A stretch of 64,000 nucleotides of DNA, from positions 4,348,182 through 4,412,181 of the forward strand of contig CM070518.1 of the NCBI GenBank assembly GCA_036346375.1, in the 5' to 3' direction. The DNA comes from Guadua angustifolia (lineage: Eukaryota > Streptophyta > Magnoliopsida > Poales > Poaceae). Below, piece by piece: positions 42,635 through 53,714 of the stretch (position 1 is the stretch's first letter; every line of letters begins with the position of its first letter). The position numbers were made by a program, and so were the translations under genes. The notes under the pieces are model-generated. The model had not been told where the DNA came from. It did not search any database and saw nothing but the letters and a program-made list of their open reading frames with translations.

Positions 42635-44823
42635 ATGGCGCAACCCTTTCCATCTTCTTTAGTTGACAAGGAGAGGGTGGCGATGCTCTCCAAAATCGCG
42701 CCCGAGGTCCGAGGGTTCCCTCCACCTTAGCCATGGAACCCTCGCGCCGCGAAACCAACCCGGGGAGATCGTCGTCTTCGCCTGGGGACTACTGGCGGGC
42801 CTGGTGCCGCCTTTATCTGAATTCTTCCTCACCGTCCTTCATTTCTATGAAATCCACCATTTTCATCTTACTCCCAATTCTATTCTCATTCTCTCCACCT
42901 TCGCGTACCTCTGCGAAATGTTCGTAGGGGTAACGACCAATCTTCCTCTCTTCCACTACTTCTACATCTTTGCGGCTCCTCCGACGGTGGGATCTTGGGG
43001 AGCTGCCATTTTTGTCTCCGCGACGGGCTGGCCCCTCGCTACATTCCCCTCCAGCGAAGTCCAACTGGAAGTCGTGGCGGAGCGACTGGCACTACGCCGA
43101 TGACAAAGCAGGGTCGACGCTCTCGGGATATGCGAGAGTTGGAGCTTGCCCATCGAGGAGACGGCAGAACTCCTGGCGATGGCGGCCCGCATCAACCAGC
43201 TGTGAGACGCCGGCCTGATCGGGGCGCTAGTAGTCCAGGACTTCATAGCCCGGAGGATCAGCCCCCTTCGTCGTCATGCCTGCCCTGCATGGCAGTACAA
43301 AGGTGACGACAACATGGCCCGCACGCACCCAGGCCGTAAGTTCTTTATTCTTTTTATGAATACATATCTCCTTTTGTGGTTGCCATCAACCAACAATCGT
43401 GTCTTCTTTTTTCCGCTAGGCGTAGGGAACTTGGACGGCCCGCCATCTCCAAATGGCTAGCCGAACTGCTTCGCCAATGCCGAGCGTCCCGGATTTCCCC
43501 GCCGGGGCCCGGTCGCTCTGCGATTTGGAGTCCGTGAAGCGCTTGCGGATCGTCAAGTTGTTTCCGACGATGGACTCCACCGGCCCTTTGGCGCTATCGA
43601 CCGCGGTCCCTTGGTGATCAGGGACCCAGCCCCCACCAACGATCGGAATGAGGGTAAGCGGCCGTGCACTCCGGACGTCACAGGTGCGGACCCCAAGAGG
43701 CCTCGCACCGAGGACTAGACTCCAGTCGCCATCGATTCCGTCGCTCCTCCAAGCGCGGCCGGAGTGGCGGGATCTTCATCCAGGGTGACGACATCCGCCG
43801 CCTCGCCCGGTGCAGCCCACCGACGCCACTCCTCGACGCCGACTTCTCAAGATCGACATCATCGGCGCCCCACGCAAGACTAACTCCAAGTGGCACCAAG
43901 GGCTGCCACCACCGCCCACCAGGGCGGGCTCACGCTTTCGATGGCCTCCTTCATCTTCCGGTCACCTCCAAGGGCGGCCCCCAAGGTGCTCGGCCAAGCA
44001 GACGTCCGCACCACCAACAGACGGAATGGGGACTTCAGCCCAGGGCACCCGACGCCCACGGTTTCTGGCGGCTCAAGTGGGCAAAGACTCCACACCCACA
44101 CCCACCCCGCTTCGGTCGTGCTCGCCACTCCCACCTCTAGCTTGGCTGCGCTGCTTGCCGAACTTGGCGAGGTGCACGCGTACTCGGGCACCCTTTTCAC
44201 GGCAGCCATCCAGCGTGAAGCGCAAATGTCGCGACAGATGGTGGCGCTGCACGAGGAGCTGACGCAGGAGAGGGAGAAGGGGGAGGCGCTGCTGGCCCAG
44301 GAGAGGGCGACTGGGCGGCCCTGCTCGCCTGGGCGCGAGAGGTTGAGGGGCGCAGAAGCAGGCAGTGGAGGAGCTGCGTCGCATGCTGCACAACCTCGCC
44401 GTCATGCTCCGGCCAGCTTACCGGCGCATAGCGAGGTGCTTGGAGCCGCTGGGGGTGGATCTTCGGGAGCCGCTCAAGCCTTCAGCCCTGCAGTATGCCC
44501 ATGGTGTCACTCGGGTCACCGAAGCCCTCAACGGCTTGCCTGCTGCCTTGGCCGCTCGCTCCGCTCAAGAAGGGCGGGAAGTCGCGGTTGCCGCCACAAC
44601 ATTTGTGCTGGCGTGCTGTGCCAGCCGTGATGCCTCCTTCGATCCGATGGCCGTCGTGGCCGGTATTGAGGGAGAAGAGGCCCAAGCGCAGGCGTGCGTG
44701 CACGAGGCAGCGGAGCACGTCACCGGGATGATGACGATGGAGGACCCAGACCTCAATGCAGTGGTGGCGAAAGCAGAAGTCGAGGAGGTCAATGAGCACA
44801 TCCAAGTTGCCAACGACAACTGA
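42635..44823 (+). pseudogene. Gypsy-2 antisense ORF, gypsy-type transposon (PF04195-like) region
   Basis: It starts with MAQPFPSSLVDKERVAMLSK and stops after 31 codons. A shifted frame (42663-43103) contains EIHHFHLTPNSILILSTFAY and LPLFHYFYIFAAPPTVG, resembling the Pfam family called putative gypsy-type transposon (PF04195). The middle is disordered, P/R/T-rich and frameshifted. The last frame (44365-44823, 152 codons) is helical, Ala- and Glu-rich, and ends VEEVNEHIQVANDN. Such proteins are encoded opposite to pol in Tat elements; their function is unknown. It converges with pol. Confidence 0.65.
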
Positions 44824-44976
44824 TGGCCCGGGCCACTTCCATTGTTTTCTTCTTTCTTGTTTTGCCTTTCTGTATGCAAAAACTATCTTAGTAATCACAA
44901 TGAAATCAGCGTCTTTTGACTTTATCTGCATGTGTGTTTGTCTGTGTTTTGGTTGCGTTTGCTCAATTCAACCCCC

Positions 44977-45920
44977 GAGCGACCAGCCCCCAACCTTGCC
45001 GCGATGCAAACCTGAACGCTTAGGTTAGGTCAATACTTCGGCGCTTCTTGGGTGATTGCAAGCAGCCACTACAAACGCAAACAAAGGATACGCGGGACAC
45101 GCAAAATGTAGACAAATAGAGTCTTAAGTACCTGCGCGAGGTTGTCACTGGCCCATGCCCTTTCGGAACTTAGATCCTAGCGATCTCTCGGAACAGGACC
45201 GCAGCGCTGCGCGGCAAGGTAGCAGGTCCCCAGGAGTGGTTTTGGGCCTGCGGTGTCCGCAGTGGCAACCCTAGGTGCGCTAGCCGTATTGAACCACCGT
45301 GCCGCACTCACCCCCTGGTCGCCCGTCCTAGCCCGACGCGAACGTTGGGCGTCTCCCTTTATCAACAAGGAGCCGTCAGGTTACTGGCGCCCGTGACAAC
45401 CACGCACAACCCAACCCAACAGGGTGCAAATGTGAAAGACAAATTGATAATACACAATGCAAACAACTTATCTTGATCTCAAGCCGTCGGGCGACCAGCC
45501 CTCAGGCTTGCCGCGGTGCCATCTCGAATGTTTAAATTAGGCCAGTGCTTCAGCACTTCATCTATAATTGCACTTAGCCACTGAAAACACAAGTAGACAT
45601 TACGCAGGGCATGCGGGAAATAGGGTAAAAGAATATAAGTCCCCGCGTGGGGTTGTCATGGTCCCTTTCTTTTTGGAACTTAAGCCCTTGTGATTTTTTC
45701 TCAGAACCAGACCGCGGTGTTGCGTGTCAAGGTAGCGGGTCCCCAAGAGAGGTTTTGGGCCTGCGGAGTTCGCGGTGGCAACCCGAGGTGCGCTAGCCGC
45801 ACTGAACTACCATGCCACACTCGCCCCCTGGTTGCCCGTCTCTGCCCAACGCGAACGCCGGGTGTTCCCGCGTATCAACAAGAAGCTGCCAAACTGTCGG
45901 TACCAATGACACCCAAGCCA
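44977..45920. repeat. Two tandem copies of a ~511-bp repeat in gypsy-2
   Basis: GCGACCAGCCC begins near 44979 and again near 45489. Matching words follow in order, e.g. TTTTGGGCCTGCGG, GGTGCGCTAGCCG and GACGCGAACG/AACGCGAACG. The copies lie between the ends of the convergent pol and antisense genes. Similarity by eye is 75-80%, so the duplication is older than the insertion or decayed quickly. Confidence 0.88.
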
Positions 45921-46018
45921 AATACTACCCACCAGGGCAAAAATAGGGAAAACAAAAAGGATAAAGTAAAAGCTTTTAAGGCAAACAACTTCACTGACCG
46001 TCAGCAGTCACCGATCAG

Positions 46019-47126
46019 CTAGGGGAGAGCCCACCCTTTCAGTTGATCGGAGCGAACTACCAAGTACTTACAGTTCTTAGGGATAAACTTTTCGCAACAA
46101 CTCCAAGTTATGATAGTTCGCCAGCTCTTGGCCATCCTCAGTGGCCAACCGAACCGCCCCGGGTCGAGATACTGAGACCACCTTAAAGGGCCCTCCCACG
46201 TGGGAGATTGTGGCGCCCAAGATGCGCCTCGATTCTCAAGAAGACTAGGTCGCCTAACGCCGATGTTCTTTATGGACATGGGTGGCGTGTTACCGCCTAA
46301 GACTTTGTTGGTACCGAGCGGCACGCAGGGCTGCCCGGTTGCGCACCTCCTCCAGAAGGTTGACTTCTTCTCCGCGGTGGTCTCCTTGGCCTTCCTCGCT
46401 GAACGCCGAAATGCGCGGGGAGCCGAGCGACAGCTCGGACGGAAGGATAGCTTCCGCCCTGTAGACTAGGAAGAAAGGTGTTTCTCCAATCGCTCGATTG
46501 GGTGTGGTTCGAAGCGACCATAGTACAACCGGGAGTTCTTCCATCCACCATGCCCCCCGCTTATGGAGCCGATCAAATGCTCTGGTCTTGAGGCCCCTCA
46601 ACACCAGCACGTTGGCGCGCTCCGCTTGGCCATTACTCCTTGGATGGGCCACCGAAGCAATGCATACCTTGGTGCCCATCTCAGCACAAAACTCTAGGAA
46701 GGCCGCACTGGTGAATTGAGTACCGTTGTCCGTGATGATGCGATTGGTGACTCCAAAGCGGGTAAAGATCCCGTGCATGAACTTGATAGCAGCAAAAGCT
46801 GTGATGGCGCGTACTGCGTTGGCTTAAACCCACATGGTAAACTTGTCGATGGCGATGAACAGATGGGTGAAACCCCAGGGCCCGCTGAACGGGCTCAGAT
46901 ATCAAATTTCGCATCGTGAACGCCAAGAGAGCGGGATGGTTTGCAGTGCTTGGGCTGGTCGGTTGATCTGCCTGGTGAAGAATTGGCATGCTTCGCATTT
47001 CCTCACCAACTCGTAAGCATCCTGGAGGGCAGTATGCCAATAAAATCCTTGGCGGAACGCTTTGCCAACCAGCGTCCGACTAGACATATGGTTCCCGTAC
47101 ATGCCTCTATGGATATCAGAGAGCAA
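46019..47126 (-). pseudogene. Gypsy-2 integrase
   Basis: Frame 46902-47126 has the zinc region (GNHMSSRTLVGKAFRQGFYW, then CEACQFF). Between 46900 and 46780 the core start is frameshifted. Frame 46290-46778 has RIITDNGTQFTSAAFLEFCA with the second catalytic Asp and ASVAHPRSNGQAERANVLVL with the Glu, then TPFFLVYRAEAILPSE. Frame 46019-46324 is the C-terminal region with WEGPLRWSQYLDPGRF. Pol ends at about 46019. Confidence 0.9.
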
Positions 47127-47159
47127 ATTGCTCCCCTCTTCCCGAGTGATGCACTTTAG

Positions 47160-47637
47160 AAGAATTCCTTTTCTACTCCGGCGGTATATGTCCCCACCTA
47201 CCAGAGTATAGCACTTGGCCTTGCGTGCAATTTTATCACTGATGCATCATCATCGGGGATAACTTGGTCCCATAGGAAGGCTAGGATAGGACCCATCCAC
47301 TACCCTTCCCGGCCAAGTGTGGCGATCACGGGGTGATCGCCTGGATACTCCGCTTGGCCAAGCTTTTCCCCGGGTGCCGCACCGGCGACACCGCCGCTTC
47401 CCTCCCTTAACTGGGGGCTGAGGCGGGCGTGCTGCCTTCCCTCCCTGAACTGGAGGCCGCGACAGCCACACCACCTTCCCCACCTAAGTCGGAGGCCGTG
47501 ATGGCTGCACTGTCGTCCCCACCTTGAACGGGGGCAGCGATGGACGATGGCATAAGTCTTTCTTCAAAGACCCCGACCGGGACAGCAGATCTTGATGACG
47601 CGAGCTATGAAAGCCTATCTGCCATATAGTTGTCGTG
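47160..47637 (-). other. Gypsy-2 spacer between RNase H and integrase
   Basis: Minus-strand frames here are Gly-, Pro- and Lys-rich with a repeated PPVQGGK/PPVKGGK pattern (47250-47483) and no domain. It appears to be an inserted or expanded linker within pol, built of about 36- to 40-bp repeats such as GGAGGCCGYGAYRGCYRCACC. Confidence 0.55.
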
Positions 47638-48099
47638 TCAAGGGATATGGATATATCTCAGTCCTTCGAAGTGGCGTTCCATCTTTCTGACCTCCGCCAA
47701 GTACGCAGCCATGGTGGGGTTAGAACATTGAAACTCCTTTTGCGCCTGATTGATGACCAGCAGGGAGTCGCCCTTGACTTGGAGGCGCCGAACACCTAAC
47801 GCCGAGGCGGCGCACAGCCCTGCTAGCAGGCCCTCATATTCGGTGATGTTGTTGGTGGCCTTAAAGTCCAGGGCGACCACGTAATGGAGGATGTCGCCGG
47901 TCGGAGAGACCAGGACAACTCCAGCCCCCACGCCTTCGAGCCTGAAGGAGCCGTCGAAGAACAAAGTCCAGGGAGAAGGCACGGGTATTTCTTCAGCTTC
48001 AAGAGCAGCAGGAGTCCATTCGGCAACAAACTCCACCAGCTTCTGGCTCTTGATGGTGATGCGGGGTACAAACTTGAGGCAGAATTCCCCCAGCTCCAC
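47638..48099 (-). CDS. Gypsy-2 second (archaeal-type) RNase H
   Basis: The frame contains WTLFFDGSFRLEGVGAGVVL with the first catalytic Asp, NNITEYEGLLAGLCAASALG with the Glu, and VKGDSLLVINQAQKEF with the next Asp. This open 153-codon domain has the Tat-lineage signature of dual RNase H. Its neighbours are RT/RNase H to the right and integrase to the left. It is a coding fragment within a broken pol. Confidence 0.88.
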   Translation of the reverse strand: MELGEFCLKFVPRITIKSQKLVEFVAEWTPAALEAEEIPVPSPWTLFFDGSFRLEGVGAGVVLVSPTGDILHYVVALDFKATNNITEYEGLLAGLCAASALGVRRLQVKGDSLLVINQAQKEFQCSNPTMAAYLAEVRKMERHFEGLRYIHIP

Positions 48100-48147
48100 C
48101 GACCACTTGGCGACACGCCCTTCAGCTTCCCGGTTGTGGAGAATCTC

Positions 48148-49264
48148 TCACAGATGGTAGGCAGTGACCACCGTGATCTCTCGCCCCTGGAAGTAGTGCC
48201 GTAGCTTCTTGGATGCCACCAGGACAGCGTACAGCATCTTCTGTGCTTGCGGGTACCTGGTCTCCGCCTCGTGTAGCACCTTGCTAACATAGTAAACCGG
48301 CTTCTGGATGCCCTCCCTTTCCACCACCAGTACTGCGCTTACCACCGCATGGGTAGCGACGATGTCTACAGAGAATGGTTCGCCAGTTCTGGGGTAACCA
48401 AGATCAAGGGAGGAGAGGTACTGCTTCAAGTCTTCAAATGCTCGTTGAGCCTCTTCGGTCCACTCGATGTGGTTTGTCTTCTTCAGCAACTTGAATAGGG
48501 GCAGGTTTCTTTCTCCCAACCGGGCGATAAATCGCCCGAGGGACGCCAGAAGACCAGCGAGGCACTGCACCTGCTTGAGCCAAACCGGCGGCTTCATGTG
48601 CTCGATGGCCACTATCTTGTCAGGATTGGCCTTCGATGCCCCGACTGGACACGAGGAATCCTAGCAGCTTCCCAGAGGGCACGCCGAACATACATTTCTC
48701 GAGGTTGAGCTTTAAGAAATTCTTCCGGAGGTTGGCGAAGGTTTCCTCTAGGTCTTCGATCAGTTCTTTGCTCTTCTTAACTTTCACAACCAAGTCATCG
48801 ACGTACACCTCAAGATTTCGCCCTATATGTGGACGGAAAGAAATATGCATGGCACGTTGATAAGTAGAACTAGCATTTTTTAACCCAAAAGCCATTCTGA
48901 CATAGCAATAAACACCCATTGGGGATACAAAAGTGGTTTTTTCTTCGTCTTTCACAGCCATGCTAATCTGGTGGTACCCAGAGTATGCGTCCAGAAAGCA
49001 TAGCAGCTCGCATCCTGCCGTTGAGTCGACAATGAGATCGATGCACGGCAGGGGGTAAGGATCCTTCGGGCAGGCCTTGTTGAGGTCGGTGAAGTCGATG
49101 CACATCCACCACTTCCCGTTGGATTTCTTGACAAGCACAAGGTTGGCAAGCCACTCGGGGTGAGAGACTTCCCTATCAATCCCTGCGCGCAGCAGCTTCT
49201 CTACCTCCTCTCGAATGGCATCTTGCCGCTCGTGCTCGCTCGGACCTTTTGCCGACCGACGCAC
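48148..49264 (-). pseudogene. Gypsy-2 reverse transcriptase and first RNase H
   Basis: Frame 48620-49264 (214 codons) carries HPEWLANLVLVKKSNGKWWM, FLDAYSGYHQISM, KNASSTYQRAMH and EVYVDDLVVKVKK with the YVDD motif. Frame 48148-48612 carries LLASLGRFIARLGERNLPLF, the thumb, and the RNase H tail (PQAQKMLYAVLVASKKLRHY). A single frameshift near 48616 divides them. Otherwise this is the best preserved RT of the two Tat elements. Confidence 0.92.
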
Positions 49265-49379
49265 TCTCGAGCGCTGTTAATCGGTGCTCAATCACCTCCC
49301 TGGGCACCCCAGTCATATCGGACGGTTGCCAGGCAAACACGTCAGAGTTAGACCAGAGGAAGGTGACGAGCGTGTCTTC

Positions 49380-50038
49380 CTATTTGGCGCTGAGGCTGGT
49401 GCCAATGTTGACGGTTTTTCCGGGCCCACCCTCGCTCAGGGAGACCACCTTAACCTCGCTGGCCGAGCCGGGCAAGGCACGGGTCTTCGCCAGAGGGGCT
49501 CCTGGATAGGCGGCATCAGCCGGCCTAACACAGGTGGCGCCGGGTAGGTCCAATGCGTGCTTGAGGCAGCGCAAGGCTTTCGGCCTGTCCACCTGGATGA
49601 CTATGGGTCCACCAGGCCCTGGTATCTTCACCACCACGTAGGCATAGTGGGTCGCCGCCATAAACTTGGCTAACACCGGTCGGCCAAGCAGGGCGTTGTA
49701 CGGGAGGTCGAAGTCGGTGACTTCAAAATCCACCATCTCCGTACGGTAGTTGCTTTCTTCCCCGAACGTGATGGGAGGCGCACCTGGCCCAAGAGCACCG
49801 AGCCAACCCCCAGGGCGATCCCATAGAAGGGTAAGGCCGGGCGCAACTCCTGTCGCGATATCTGGAGCGCCCGAAATGCCTTGGAGGACAGGAGGTTGAT
49901 GGAGCTCCCTCCATCCACTAGCACCCGCCCAAGCTTCACGTTCTGGATCATGGGCGAAACCATGATCGGAAGGTGACCTAGGCCGGCAGTGCTCTCAGGG
50001 TGGTCGCCCAACTGAAAGTGATCGGCTCCTCTGACCAC
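49380..50038 (-). pseudogene. Gypsy-2 aspartic protease
   Basis: Frame 49670-50038 has KLGRVLVDGGSSINLLSSKA with the DGGS active-site variant. Frame 49380-49736 has NALLGRPVLAKFMAATHYAY and continues to a linker before RT. One frameshift near 49740 separates them. It would process the gag-pol polyprotein in particles. Confidence 0.85.
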
Positions 50039-50100
50039 TTCAGCATCCGACCCGCCCCTGAGCTTGGAGCCGTGGTGCAGACCTCTCTCCTCAGCCGTTT

Positions 50101-51260
50101 TTACGTCGTGTTGGAGAGGTAGGTGGCCAAGCCACCATGAATGTACACCACGGTTTGGTCTGCTTGCTGGAAGGCCAACAGGGCAGGGTCTTCGTCGTGG
50201 TCGTCATCACGGGGGCGGCGCTCCTTAAGCCACTGCTCCACCATCTTACTCACAACCTGGCAACTGGCCAGGTCGTGAGTGTTGGACCTGTGGATCGGGC
50301 AGTAGGGCCTGCCCTTCTTCTCCTCACGGTGGTCATTCCTCTGACCGTGGTGATCATATTGCCGGTCACGGCGGTCGCGCCTTCGCGGCTCGGTATCCCT
50401 ACGCTCGTGCTCAGCGGTCAAGACCCGCTTGGTCTCAACCGCCTCACACCTCCTCGCCTTCCTGCTCGCAAGGCCGGGACCCCTCGAAGTCTCGGCTTCG
50501 TCTCCACCGCAGATCCGCCACAGGCTGTATGACCGCCGCCGAGCGCCGCCGCAAGACTTGTGCGCTAAGGAGAAAAGCTTCTCGAGGTAGTGGTAATGTT
50601 ATGGTGGCCATCTTCTCCGTATGTTGTGGTCCCAACGCCTCCGAAGGCGGCGATGACCAATCGCTCAAAAATCCGGGATCGTGGTGTTGCGATAATGACT
50701 GAATCGTTTGATGAAGTCGCGAACGATTCCCTTCTTTCCTGCTCGAGGGCATGGAGATTATCCTCCACGCCCGGTTGTGTGTATGAGCCTTGAAAATTGG
50801 CGACGAAGAGGCCGCACAACTCCTCCCATGAGTGTACCGATCCTTACGGGAGGTTCAACAACCAGGACCGGGCGGACCCCGTCAAGGCCGTTGGGAAGTA
50901 ATTGGCCATGGCCTTTTTGGACCCGCCAGCGGCCCGCACCACTATGGTGTAGATCTGCAAGAATTCTTCCGGGTTGGTGGTACCGTCGTATTTTTCGATG
51001 GATGCCGGGCGAAACCTTTCGAGCCACGCCATACGGCGCAGTCGTCGGGAAAACGCCTGGCACCCGACGCCGTAGAGGAGTCATCCCGTCCACCTAAACC
51101 CTGGCCCGGAGACCGTGCTGGGGAGAGCGGATCTCGACTCCCCAAAGAGTCGAAGGAGTGGACCTCCTCCTTGCTCCGAAGGTGAGAGTCATGGGAGGAA
51201 CCTTCATCCCCAGGAGCCATCCGTCTGTCGCGACCTTGCCCCTAGGACCGACGGCGCTAC
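50101..51260 (-). pseudogene. Gypsy-2 gag
   Basis: Frame 50844-51032 has WLERFRPASIEKYDGTTNPE and MANYFPTALTGSARSWL, the retrotransposon capsid domain. Frame 50565-50819 continues the capsid end. Frame 50101-50421 is very basic and acidic (RRDRRDRQYDHH) with a knuckle-like CPIHRSNTHDLASC and an acidic tail. Upstream of 51093 the N-terminal region is GC-rich and poorly readable. Shifts separate the parts. Confidence 0.82.
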
Positions 51261-51919
51261 AGGTGATTACGCAAATCATCACCGCGCCACCGGCGATGCT
51301 TCTCCAGATGAATCCTCAGGTCCTCGCGGCTCCCCGAGGAGCTGGGACCAATGTCTTGTACGCCCTTTCCTTTGCTCTGGCCCTCCTAGCCAGAGCGCTT
51401 CCCGCTCGGGCGACTGGAAGCTTCAGTGCAGTCAGCACGCACCCTTGATCGAGGAGTACCGACGATGCCTGACCGATCGGGCATCCCCACGCGGAGCTGA
51501 GCCGCGTCTATGAGGCCAGAAATGTCCCGAAGCCACGGTGTGGCCGGGGTGTCTCCTGCGAGTTCCACCGGAGGGTGGTCCAGGAGGAGACGAACTGCAT
51601 GCAGGTTCTGGGCCGGGGTGGCCGCCTCCATGGCCAACCGCTGCCGAACCGGATGTTCTGCCGCCACTAGGGGGGCACCATCGCCTTCCTGTAGGGCGGC
51701 GTGAGACAATCCCTTGTCCTGCAGGAGTGCCGGGACGTGTCCTGAGCATTGCTAGCCTCCGCCATCTCCTTTTGCTGTGAGTGTGAACCGCCATCACCAG
51801 ATATGCGGTCCTTCGCATGAAGACGCGATCCGCCGAGAGATGGTGGGTGAGCTAATCGCTAGCCCCTACTCGCGCCCTCGCCGGCGATTTCGCTAGACAG
51901 ACCCTATCGACGGATAGGG
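51261..51919 (-). other. Gypsy-2 leader and gag N-terminal region
   Basis: GC-rich sequence with overlapping frames and no clear domain. An inverted CCCTATCGACGGATAGGG lies just inside the LTR (51902-51919), where the primer-binding region should be, and could form a small hairpin. Confidence 0.5.
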
Positions 51920-53714
51920 TGTCTCCCTGGACGGAGATTAAGGTTCAGTAGAGGGTGTCTTCACGGTCGGACATCCTAATGGCTCTCGCGTGAGGGATCC
52001 CAGGATCAACAGATCAAAGAACACACCGATGTACCCAGGTTCGGGCTCCTAGTGTGGGTAACAGCCCTATGTCCTGCTAGATCTTTGTTGATGTATATTG
52101 AGCTGGTTACAAAACTTTTTTCAGTTCATTCTACTTCTTTTTTCTCTCTAAGTCTTGTCCTCGTTTTCTTCTAGGGCTCAGTCCCCCCTTTTCCATGCAC
52201 TAGAGCTCCCTTATATAGACTGGGCTGGCTCGGGCAGGTAAGAAGGTGACATCATACTGATCTACAATTCATTTATTACACCCATCACTGTAGTCCTGTC
52301 CCCAAGCCTCATTTAATGTCACTATATGGCTTCGCCCGGTCCGCCCGAGATGTGACATTCCTGCAACGGGTTAGGTGTGAGGCGTTAGAGGGATGGGCCA
52401 TCATCATCTAGACAGTAGAACTCTTCACAATCAATGGCTCTGACACAGTCTGTCAGGGGAAGGAGACATCGAGGCGAAGCCTCCTTCTCATTCTTTTCAT
52501 CGTCCGCGTGGCCTGGCGAATAGGGCCTGATCGCCCACCTGCACACCAAGCCGCCACGTGGGCCGACGCCCAGCGAGAGGGGCCTGGTCGCACGCCTGCT
52601 CACCAGGCTGCCACGTGGGCCGACGCCCGCGAGAGGGGCTCGATCGATCACCGCCGCCAAAGCCGCCACGTGCCGATGCCCACGAGAGGGGCCTCGATTC
52701 GCCCACCGCCGCTAGGCCGCCACGTTGGCCGCCGCCCGATGAGAGGGGCTCGATCGCCCACCGCCGCCAGCCGCCACGTGGGCGACGCCAACGAGAGGGG
52801 CTTGATCGCCCACCGCCGCCAAAGCCGCCACGCGTGGGCGATGCGACGAGAGGGGCTCGATCGCCACCGCCACCAAAGCCGCCACGGGCGGTGCCCGTGA
52901 GAGGGGCCCGGTCGCCTACCGCCGCCAGATCGCCACGAAGTCGGTGCGGCGAGAGGGCCTAGTCGCCGCCGCCACTAGGCCGCCACATGGGCCGACGCCT
53001 GGCGAGAGTGTCCTGGTCGCCGCCGCTGCTAAGCCGCCACGCGGGGCGGCGACGGCGAGGGGCCGTCGCTCACCGCCGCCAGCCGCCATGTGGGCCGACG
53101 CCGGGCGAGAGGGCTCGATCGCCCACCGCTTCTCGAGCCGCCACATGGGTTGGTGCTTTCGGTGAGAGGGCTGGTCGCCGCTTGCTCGCCAGTCACCACG
53201 GTCGGCGCCCGCGAGGGGCCTAGTCGCCCACCACCACCAGCCGCCACATGGTCGGACGCCAGCGAGGGTCTGATCGCCCACCGCTGCGGCCCGCCACGCG
53301 AGTGCACCGGCGAGGGGCTCGGTCGCCGCCGCCGCCAAAGCCGCCACGCGGCCGACGCCACGACAGGGCTCGGTCGCCACCGCCGCTAAGTCGACGCTTG
53401 GCGAGAGGGGCTCGATCCTCGCCGCCGCCACCGCCACGGGCAACGCCGGCGAGATGGGCCTCATCGCCGTGCTTTCGCCAGTCAAGACGTGGGCCGACAC
53501 CAGCGAGAGGGGCTCGATTCGTCGCCGCCGCCCGAGCCGCCACGTCGGCCACTCACTTGGTGAGTGGGGCCTGATTCGCCCACCTGCTCACCAGGCCGCC
53601 ACATGGGCCGCTCGCCCGACAAGTGGGGCCTGATTCGCCCGCCTGCTCGCCAGGCCGCCACGTGGTCTTACTTATCTACGGCAGAGAGGGTACCTTGGTG
53701 TAAATATGCCGACA
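51920..53714 (-). repeat. Gypsy-2 5' LTR with expanded GC-rich minisatellite
   Basis: 1795 bp. It matches the 3' LTR at both ends; the middle (52525-53660) is a longer array of the CGCCACGTGGGCCGACGCC-type minisatellite. A TATA box on the minus strand lies at about 52208-52216. Frames in the array are artefacts of GC-rich repeats. Confidence 0.92.

Larger units (their letters stand above)
41035..53714 (-). mobile_element. Gypsy-2: Tat-lineage Ty3/gypsy retrotransposon in CACTA-A
   Basis: LTRs 41035-42345 and 51920-53714 have TGTC/GACA ends. Minus-strand gag, protease, RT, two RNase H domains and integrase lie at 51100-46019, and a plus-strand antisense ORF at 42635-44823. The flanks AGGTG and CTGTG match at only three of five bases, so the duplication has decayed or a border is slightly off. 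The insertion splits the TNP2 gene of CACTA-A, whose two halves match neighbouring parts of the same protein. Confidence 0.92.

Noticed and set aside
52385..53574. Frames up to 194 codons in the right gypsy-2 LTR
   Set aside because: Same minisatellite artefact; the peptide is a repeat of R, P, A and G.
40900..53714. Two separate CACTA elements, one on each side of gypsy-2
   Set aside because: The TNP2 segments left and right of gypsy-2 are consecutive parts of the same protein, and no CACTA termini occur at the gypsy-2 borders.
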